Shown here piece by piece: positions 59,101 to 64,000 of a stretch of 64,000 nucleotides of DNA. The DNA comes from a virus, in IMG/VR virus record IMGVR_UViG_3300045996_000592, positions 1-64,000 of that record; one strand, 5' to 3'. The notes under the pieces were generated by a model. It did not search any database and was not told the DNA's origin. It saw nothing but the letters and a program-made list of their open reading frames with translations. Made by a program: the position numbers and the translations under genes. Each line of letters begins with the position of its first letter. Position 1 is the first letter of the stretch.

Positions 59101-62100
59101 CGAGGTACCCTGTACGGTATCGTCGAACAGAGCATTACCGTTGGCCATATTCAGGAACCGGGTATAAGAACCGGAGTCACTTTCCTTCACATAAGGTTTA
59201 CCTACCTGGATAGCTGTAATGATCTCCTGCAGGTCTTCGGTTTTAGCCGGGGTAACTTCGCTGTAGGCCTCGGCTAACTTCTGTTGTGTCACCGTCCTCT
59301 TATCCTCAGGGATCGTAGCAGACACAGAATATCGTATATACTGGACAGACAGTCCTATACCCAGTTCCTGCTTTAACAGGTTGGATATCTCCTGTGCTTC
59401 GTTCGTTAGCTCCAGGTCTGAGACCTCTTTACGGTTCAATAGGGTGATAAGTGCAGATATGGCTTCAGTCTTCTCCAGTAAGAAGTTCTTCCTTTTTTCC
59501 TTTGTCGTAAGGTCGGAGAACGGTATCAGGTACTTGGTCTCAAACGCCTGCGCCCATTGGTCCACCTGCGTCTTACCGCCGTCTTTCCTGTTGGCTGCAA
59601 ATATCCGGGTACGGTTATCTTCCGATGTAGGGTCTATACCCATAAACAGGTACTGGACCCGGTGTTTCTGGAAATCCTTCAACATAGCCTGTACCTGAGA
59701 CGCTACCGTGTCCTGAGTCATTACAGGGGTACCGTCAGCCTCTATAGTCAGGCCGGCGTCAGAGAACAGTTTATTAACGAATTTCCCGGTATCACTGTCT
59801 TCATTCCGTAATATGTTGAGTCTCTGGATAACCTTCTCCTGCGAGGTGATACCGGCCATCTGTTTCAGTAAGCCATTATAAACGCTGTTCACGTTCACTG
59901 ACTGCATGATCGGCTCACCATCATTCTGCCCGGTCTCCTCACTATAGAGCCGGTCGTTACCGAAATCATCCGTATATGGGAACGCGGTAGTGGCTATGTA
60001 CTTACGGGTGACCATAGACAGGGAGCCATAACCGCCTATTGAGTAGGCGTTCTTCTTAAAGTCATCAGCTCCACGGTCACCAAGTTCATCTACTACAGTT
60101 TCATACTCCTCATCCTGCAGGCTCTGGTTATAACCCATGATACGCAGATGTACTTCTACCGCTTCTTTTAACGACTGCCTGTTCTCGGGATCAGTGAATA
60201 CGTTCTGGTAGGATTTTATCTTACCGTAATAATCAGCCAGCTTCCCGAGGTTACCACCAAAGATTGCCTTAGCCTTATCCTTGTACAGGGCCGGGTCGTA
60301 GGTCTTCTTATAAACGTCAAGTAGTTTTTCCAGCTCCTCGTTCGTGTTATACTCGGCCTTCTTACTCACTACCATATGGAAACTACGGGCGAACGCGGCC
60401 GCCAGTTTATCTCCTTCCTCCTGTGTCAGGTAACGCTGAACGGTAACCGTCTGGCCGTCCTCTGTTTTTATCACCTCTTTGTGAGACTTGATAGACTTCA
60501 GTGCCGGTTGGGTGATATGCTCGTGTTCCGGGTTAGTGAACCTGTTAGCGGCCAAGGTAGCGTTCTTATACTTACCACCTTCGATTTCGGAGAACAAACC
60601 TTCGATCTCCCCGCGGGTAAACCGGTCTATAAATTTCTTTATCCACTCCAGCAGACGGGCGAAGAACGACTTGGCGACATGGGAGGTCTCGATAGACTTA
60701 TTCGTCTTCCACTGGTCGAACCTGTCCGCCAGGTATTCCTCCAACGCACGTTCTTCCAGCTCTTTACGGCTCATCCCTTTATACATCGGGTGGAGCCCTT
60801 TGAGTTCTTCTATTCTGCGGTCTAGTCCTTTACCGACTTCCCGGCGGGCTATATCCAGTAACTGGGTTATCTTGTTATCTGGTAACAGCAGGCGGAAGAT
60901 CGCGTGGAACGCCTCGTGGTATTTATAAGGACTGTCTTCTCCTACGAATATCTTACCGCCGGTAACTGCTTTCTTACCGTTCAGGATTTCCAGTGAGCGC
61001 AGGAAATAACCTACAGTCACACTCTTCTCGGCCAGGTTCTTCGTTAGTTCTTTGAGTTCTTCTACGGAAATAAAGTCCGGAAGATTGTCCTTCACCCAGG
61101 AAACGAAACGGTCATAGTTTTCTACAGATAATCCTGTCAGTTCTTCCGGTTGCAGTACTTTTAATACCTCACCCTTGAACCGTGCGGCTACTCTGTCCGC
61201 CTCTTCACGGAACTCGGATACCGCCTGTATGATAGCGTCCTGTTCTTCTATCCCTTTAGCTGTCAGTTCACCTACACGATCATTCATCCACTCTTCCTCA
61301 CGTGCTATAAAACGATCCCAGTCGTTCTCTTCTTCTTCGGCCAGCACCACCCTGGTCCCCTCAGCTACATTTTGGATACGCTCAGGGACTTCCTCAACGA
61401 CCACTGGCTCTTTTTCCTCTTTAATAGGGACATAGTTCTCGACCGTAGGAGTAACTGAGTACACCAGTCCGGCATTCTTAACGATATTTTTACTTACTGA
61501 AGTAGTCAGAAGACTAGCCAGTACATCCGGATCAGTAACGGTAGCCGGGATGTGCTGCAGCATATTATCTGGGGTCAGGGTAAGCTCCAGATTGAATGCA
61601 GGGTTACTCTGCCGTACTTTATCAACAGCCTTCTTTATAGCCTTATTGACCTCTGTGATAAAGTCAATGGAGTCTTTGAACTGTAACCCCGTTTTCCCTG
61701 CGTCCACGTAGATCGCCGGCATCTTCAGGGTTTTATCGGAAGGGTTACTCAGGTGTACCCGCAGGCCACCGTTACTCACCAGCTCCACGTCTATATACCA
61801 TCCCTTGTTCTCAAACGGTACGGACAGGAACAGGGTACTCCCAATTACCTTGTTAACTTCATCCATGAGCGCGGGATCTACTTTCTCCCCATCTTTAAGC
61901 GCTGCCGTTTTCTCAGCCAGTTTAACTGAGTTCTTATTGATCGTGTCCAGCAGGGAATTAACCGCTTCTTCCGGCAACCTATCCGGGTAACACTCCACAT
62001 AAACCACCTTACCCCCGGGGAGCTCAATGGCCATGACATAACGCCCCAGGTTCTTACTCTTGTCATCCAGTTCCGTCAGTTTAGAACGTATAGCCCGGGA

Positions 62101-64000
62101 ATCCTTTAACCCGGCGTCCGTAATAACCGTTTCCGTAGGTATGGGCCCACCATCCTCGTAACGGGTAGTCCTGCTGACAAAATATTTCTTACCGTTGACC
62201 GAGTGATAATTCAGCTCCATCGGGCTCAGGCCTTCCTTCACAAAATCAAATTCTCCGGTAGTAGTAGCAAAACTCATCAGTTCAGACAACTTTTCCCCGG
62301 ATAGGACCAGGGACTTCTTATCCTTCATCTCCGCTGCGATCAGTATGCGGAGCTGGTCAGCCTGGATAGCATTATTTACGAACGCCTTATGAAGTTCTAT
62401 GGGATTACCCCCCTTTATGTCTGTCTTGAATATCCTGATAAAATCCTTTAGGGTGATATCCCGGGCACTGATCGTCTTACCGTCTATTTTAACCGTATAC
62501 AACCCGCCGTAAGTCAGGAACCCGACCGGGGTATCATTACCGTCAAGGTGTATAGCTACATTAAAGGGGTTGGAGTTTGTGAACAGGTAGGGGTTTGACG
62601 TCTTCCTGTTGGAGTACTGGGCGCCGTTATTTGGGGTAATCCTCACAGACAATCTGCTGTTCAGTTGGTCCTTTGGTATGGCTACCAGTATGTCACTCAT
62701 CTGTTGTTTGGCTGCCTCAGTTAACACCCCCCGTTCTTCCTGTGAGAGCCCTGACCATAAAACGGTGTCAGCCATTTCAGGGATATAAGGGTATATCCTG
62801 ACCAGCTCGTGTACACGGGTCAGCTTTAGGTTTTCTTCGGGTTTTTCTACAGGTTCCTCTACGGTCAGTTTTTCTATAGAAGACACCTGCAGTTTATCCT
62901 TACTGTTCGACGGGTTGACCAGAGTGAGGTAACTATCCTTTACACCGGATACACGCCACCTGCCTTCGGGGTTGGAAACTGTTTTCTTACCGGTGAGCAC
63001 TTCTCCTACGTGTAACGTCTTACCGTCAAACTCCACTGTATCGCTCTTTATCTTACCCGAGGAATAATCATTTTTGAAGGTGTCCACGGTATAACGCGAA
63101 CCGTCTGCGAACCGAAACTCATTACCGATAACACGGTCTACTGTAACAGTCCGTACTTCCCCTTCGTCATTCTTATAAGTAAACGACTTACCCACATACC
63201 AGTTAATATCCTCCGGGGCTTCTGCAGGAGTAAGCTCTTCTTCAGGCGACGCCTCGTCAGTGATGATCTCTGTGGCGAGTTCTTCCTTGACCTCTTCTAC
63301 ACCGGCCTCTTTCATCATCTCCTCTATCCTGGCCTGCAGAAGATTACGGGCCGCCTCTTCCAGCGCCTCTGCTACTTTATTATGAACCTTAATAAACTCC
63401 ACCGGGTTTACCAGTGTGTTATACGCCTGTATGTGCTTACCTGCCTGTTTGTCCAGCTTGATGTAATCCAGCAGTTGGCCCATGGTGTCCTCTACGTCCG
63501 ACTCCGATACGATAGACTTATTGTTATTCTGGGCGTTAACCGAGTTGATATAACCCCTGTAGGAGTTCAGCAGCTTACCCCGGAAGTCGGAGCGGGCCGA
63601 TGTCTCGTCCAGGTCGGTTAGTGGGTTCTCGTGTACTTCCCTGATACGTTCCAGGTTAGCCAGTTGTTCCTTCATCTGATTACGTAATTCAGCAGACTCG
63701 GCTATCCCCTCAAGTGTCTTTATCTCTTTGGTCAGGAGTTTGATCTCTTTTTCCAGCGTATCCAGACTACCAATAATGTCGAACGCCTTGTTTACGGATG
63801 CCCCGATACCCGGCACACGGGCTGCTTCCGACTTCAGCTGGGCGGCCCTTTTAACGGCCTGCTTCATCTTGTAGTCAGAGGTAGCCAGTATCTCGATGGC
63901 CTCATCCAGCGCTCTCTTGGCTACCAGGGCCTTAAAACGATCTGATTCAGGGTCGAGTATTTTCTCACCCTTGTCGTTCGTCAAGTCTTTACCGTCAGCA
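53191..64000 (-). CDS. crAss-like virion RNA polymerase, giant protein (N-terminus beyond window)
   Basis: At least 3600 residues; the frame is open to the right edge, so the start is outside. Residue numbers count from the leucine codon at 63984. SGADFDIDKLYIHWP (~2508-2520) is the DFDID metal-binding catalytic motif of the single-chain two-barrel RNA polymerase of crAss-like phages (phi14:2 gp66 type). YHEAFHAIFR (~1018-1028) gives HExxH, a zinc metallopeptidase motif, which may process the polyprotein or act on the host. The first ~300 residues are coiled coil. The enzyme is packaged in the virion and injected to transcribe early genes. Confidence 0.9.
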   Translation of the reverse strand, partial: ADGKDLTNDKGEKILDPESDRFKALVAKRALDEAIEILATSDYKMKQAVKRAAQLKSEAARVPGIGASVNKAFDIIGSLDTLEKEIKLLTKEIKTLEGIAESAELRNQMKEQLANLERIREVHENPLTDLDETSARSDFRGKLLNSYRGYINSVNAQNNNKSIVSESDVEDTMGQLLDYIKLDKQAGKHIQAYNTLVNPVEFIKVHNKVAEALEEAARNLLQARIEEMMKEAGVEEVKEELATEIITDEASPEEELTPAEAPEDINWYVGKSFTYKNDEGEVRTVTVDRVIGNEFRFADGSRYTVDTFKNDYSSGKIKSDTVEFDGKTLHVGEVLTGKKTVSNPEGRWRVSGVKDSYLTLVNPSNSKDKLQVSSIEKLTVEEPVEKPEENLKLTRVHELVRIYPYIPEMADTVLWSGLSQEERGVLTEAAKQQMSDILVAIPKDQLNSRLSVRITPNNGAQYSNRKTSNPYLFTNSNPFNVAIHLDGNDTPVGFLTYGGLYTVKIDGKTISARDITLKDFIRIFKTDIKGGNPIELHKAFVNNAIQADQLRILIAAEMKDKKSLVLSGEKLSELMSFATTTGEFDFVKEGLSPMELNYHSVNGKKYFVSRTTRYEDGGPIPTETVITDAGLKDSRAIRSKLTELDDKSKNLGRYVMAIELPGGKVVYVECYPDRLPEEAVNSLLDTINKNSVKLAEKTAALKDGEKVDPALMDEVNKVIGSTLFLSVPFENKGWYIDVELVSNGGLRVHLSNPSDKTLKMPAIYVDAGKTGLQFKDSIDFITEVNKAIKKAVDKVRQSNPAFNLELTLTPDNMLQHIPATVTDPDVLASLLTTSVSKNIVKNAGLVYSVTPTVENYVPIKEEKEPVVVEEVPERIQNVAEGTRVVLAEEEENDWDRFIAREEEWMNDRVGELTAKGIEEQDAIIQAVSEFREEADRVAARFKGEVLKVLQPEELTGLSVENYDRFVSWVKDNLPDFISVEELKELTKNLAEKSVTVGYFLRSLEILNGKKAVTGGKIFVGEDSPYKYHEAFHAIFRLLLPDNKITQLLDIARREVGKGLDRRIEELKGLHPMYKGMSRKELEERALEEYLADRFDQWKTNKSIETSHVAKSFFARLLEWIKKFIDRFTRGEIEGLFSEIEGGKYKNATLAANRFTNPEHEHITQPALKSIKSHKEVIKTEDGQTVTVQRYLTQEEGDKLAAAFARSFHMVVSKKAEYNTNEELEKLLDVYKKTYDPALYKDKAKAIFGGNLGKLADYYGKIKSYQNVFTDPENRQSLKEAVEVHLRIMGYNQSLQDEEYETVVDELGDRGADDFKKNAYSIGGYGSLSMVTRKYIATTAFPYTDDFGNDRLYSEETGQNDGEPIMQSVNVNSVYNGLLKQMAGITSQEKVIQRLNILRNEDSDTGKFVNKLFSDAGLTIEADGTPVMTQDTVASQVQAMLKDFQKHRVQYLFMGIDPTSEDNRTRIFAANRKDGGKTQVDQWAQAFETKYLIPFSDLTTKEKRKNFLLEKTEAISALITLLNRKEVSDLELTNEAQEISNLLKQELGIGLSVQYIRYSVSATIPEDKRTVTQQKLAEAYSEVTPAKTEDLQEIITAIQVGKPYVKESDSGSYTRFLNMANGNALFDDTVQGTSWKNAEGELVWDFQNASYHLDRITDFNESSEIDKLKEDPFLKNNILLDNLHKVQATGGFNVVRADGLKVEKIDDDGGVNKLLEVNQIDGVSYGSFGPREFLIYTMNLYQGLESDKKIKIADETFWTARHLIRVLEASSTGDLVKLPVIRTVSKVNGKLKITEDTLNLLYNEVVREFDRIRRVKEQNETAVYPEGYIEGYHYETKDGQKVPGRGERFYQMRAALGELAAEIESSAADPEYKLDKNTVLKQLRTYFRSQVDGFLQELQDGKIITKNEDGSYQNNLLGGFIEKGFGNEDKDYGLNMIEGDIEHNVAQIFLNDYLNTLAMNQLLLGDESRSLKDAVDAVKRAKGANGSGPSIESIFTAPSLGIHHKNVSIQVAHIKSQKFKATYGKEDGKIADGQMYGSIKAARYTAFALGKLTPTLAKVLDKMEAGTPLNPQDREIFGKSGLIAEGRMLNSQKLVYYDGVDYDKMSVFFLSKQYTSFKDKEGRWHSRPGMEELHDLREAMDKAEAENPEQISFVGDLTTAKAIKRNAADSAAHLKNGDVSRYFMSRPARYMRLQLENPSNKVKITDPTQAKHVIMSEQADDTLVNFMGVETDGDGNPWTVGRIREMYLSDTSNRVSNNFYQARNDIFDIDQAMTELGTSIRSGSVTPKLAAFQERAVETLKASGADNQLIELFEVKDGQPLYNLNNPITLKKYTQLFLAYFSKGVMSEKVPGTSVALVSNYGTRVVRQALTSERDSSGRPLRSRIVRRSEQEKYLSKNPEYYKSAKKYNNPYDRVFEEPIEEGDFFIDDLRHNVTEYDERGNITGYYTEFMMPPMYEDLLKLLPEEKIPEFLTKMFGVRIPSQDKHSFVNLKLVDFIPEYYGSSAVFPHELIEISGADFDIDKLYIHWPEVFYKKGGKLQPFGSAVTPQEKFDEYKVWLKKNNRRYSDIINILKKTDPHYKEAQENLRSLLDKKSELRTQLEDLKWITNDDGKYDSLFKWSARDLKQAQVELSEEVTEANELVHDLNVMLEAQALREMGLPDSSEEYREATLNKELNNGVLNNRILQQKIALLGNSHMVTGNKPIAFQTAGIDSFKDILKEFQEIFKGTPAEKYFTEATSDVNSLLGKYYAFKNNKEGATNIGPAVNAMLTYSLLSTYGVEIRDSYINDQGAEVPFFKFRMGDRVIGAGYTNYHSYNPETGMFDGERINKQISDLVSVMTDNAKERLAALLGLNISATGYVANMIAQGVPLKTALLLIRQPIVQEYFAKTLLNKSAVTRSDEKKVKAEAVFTELRSRFSEVPEEDIPNITDDLLIENLKSPSELSEYAALKTFEGVVKQTIYYNKVAQVLKLTKGLGTSFEDVDKIKDNITELGLMMTNEEFSKAPVPFDLRQVLTGRDPELPHHLFMSAYIQILGQLEELEKSMFLEKTDVFNRIKGIVKANLSEPDRFNKERFESTLRDNLVSYLGIKAYQQMLKDKGRISALNSLDNRLIYDTADTGYNHIADIVNMVRSGLTGKKSNYLVNNFLHLIPTSETTVTGEIVPSRINRDGITKLDTNTWAKLSEYQVNKLQDSFTDLYQTREKFTDKNGNKFSGREVATALFHYLLVKDGGMYRSGSFIKFIPTFMFRDLLSATGLANDLMKTRRSDEDYENVFGIGQAELFNEFMTYYMTNSGSSFDIMFRKNGTPKFTATGIKVVDEYTAAESFKVEGEGGTGNTITIDLFGGIRKKYSPSKFSSEENHMLVRNKQMIEARGFGFYRTEARVVEDNPEFQMIERGKTEVLFPYVFKMKAGGGPFSRHEYYILESLEGKENEGLSDPHSFIQLGEVMARGVRAVYKRFEPEGSNKQWRLGRMFGELPTTSQLLIKRGVDNNIGELDSPSFLGDSKMYELEAAEYSSQQNPVSELKNNYDVVSTYTFGIGWFYMRDGKNIQVDPAHSDLMGKPMLPSEVLEYFNKKGNLGNQPAVPSDKEVQDGLRACGLTK

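Noticed and set aside
47713-63621. Many plus-strand frames of 60-150 codons opposite the large minus-strand genes
   Set aside because: They are shadows of the long minus-strand coding sequences, with no promoters, couplings or recognisable domains.

Overview
The window is a 64 kb segment of a crAss-like phage (Crassvirales type) of a Bacteroidota host. The main evidence is a giant minus-strand protein carrying the DFDID catalytic motif of the crAss-like virion RNA polymerase. It is encoded next to two other large proteins and opposes a long plus-strand run of replication and nucleotide genes. Host-type promoters (TTTG, then about 20 bases, then TAnnTTTG), weak or absent Shine-Dalgarno sites and a Bacteroidota-style tyrosine integrase agree with this. 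Genes are tightly packed, with many 4-base ATGA overlaps. TGA, TAA and TAG all act as stops, so I see no genome-wide recoding.

Layout. 1-4.0 kb: accessory genes, including a DUF6745 protein with a hypervariable 12-bp repeat and an Hsp90-like ATPase whose motifs look circularly permuted. 4.0-5.9 kb: minus-strand integrase, a truncated tRNA-Arg that probably marks the attachment site, and an HNH endonuclease. 6.0-13.6 kb: a putative HTH regulator with an inverted-repeat operator, then small early-type genes, a ParB-like protein and an SNF2-type helicase. 13.6-17.7 kb: uracil-DNA glycosylase, an acidic repeat protein and an M20-type metallopeptidase. 17.8-19.0 kb: a minus-strand cassette with a unimolecular-spanin candidate. 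19.1-26.3 kb: replication core of DnaA-domain protein, DnaB-type helicase, ThyX, DUF3310, RecT-like annealing protein, SSB-like protein, a long inverted repeat that may be an origin, and DnaG-type primase. 26.3-35.6 kb: small genes, a metallophosphoesterase, a RecE-like nuclease, a MazG-like pyrophosphohydrolase and family A DNA polymerase. A GIY-YIG endonuclease lies between the polymerase stop and an orphan QLDLF tail. 35.6-43.2 kb: mostly unknown genes, DUF932 and a dNMP kinase. 43.2-46.4 kb: DUF4406, PRPP-synthetase-like, HAD and NAMPT-like genes, a candidate NAD+ reconstitution (anti-defence) cassette. 47.5-64 kb: three large minus-strand proteins likely carried in the virion and injected, the last running off the window.

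How the genes work together. Injected virion RNA polymerase would start early transcription. The plus-strand operons supply an almost complete replisome (initiator-like protein, helicase, primase, SSB, polymerase, recombinase plus nuclease) and nucleotide metabolism (ThyX, dNMP kinase, MazG, PRPP/NAD salvage). Integrase and the tRNA fragment suggest a temperate past or present. Two window-wide patterns are not explained by known annotation. One is a recurring promoter or operator motif built on TTTG and TATCTAA. The other is a strong excess of proteins ending in Ala-Ala, which resembles a C-terminal degron.
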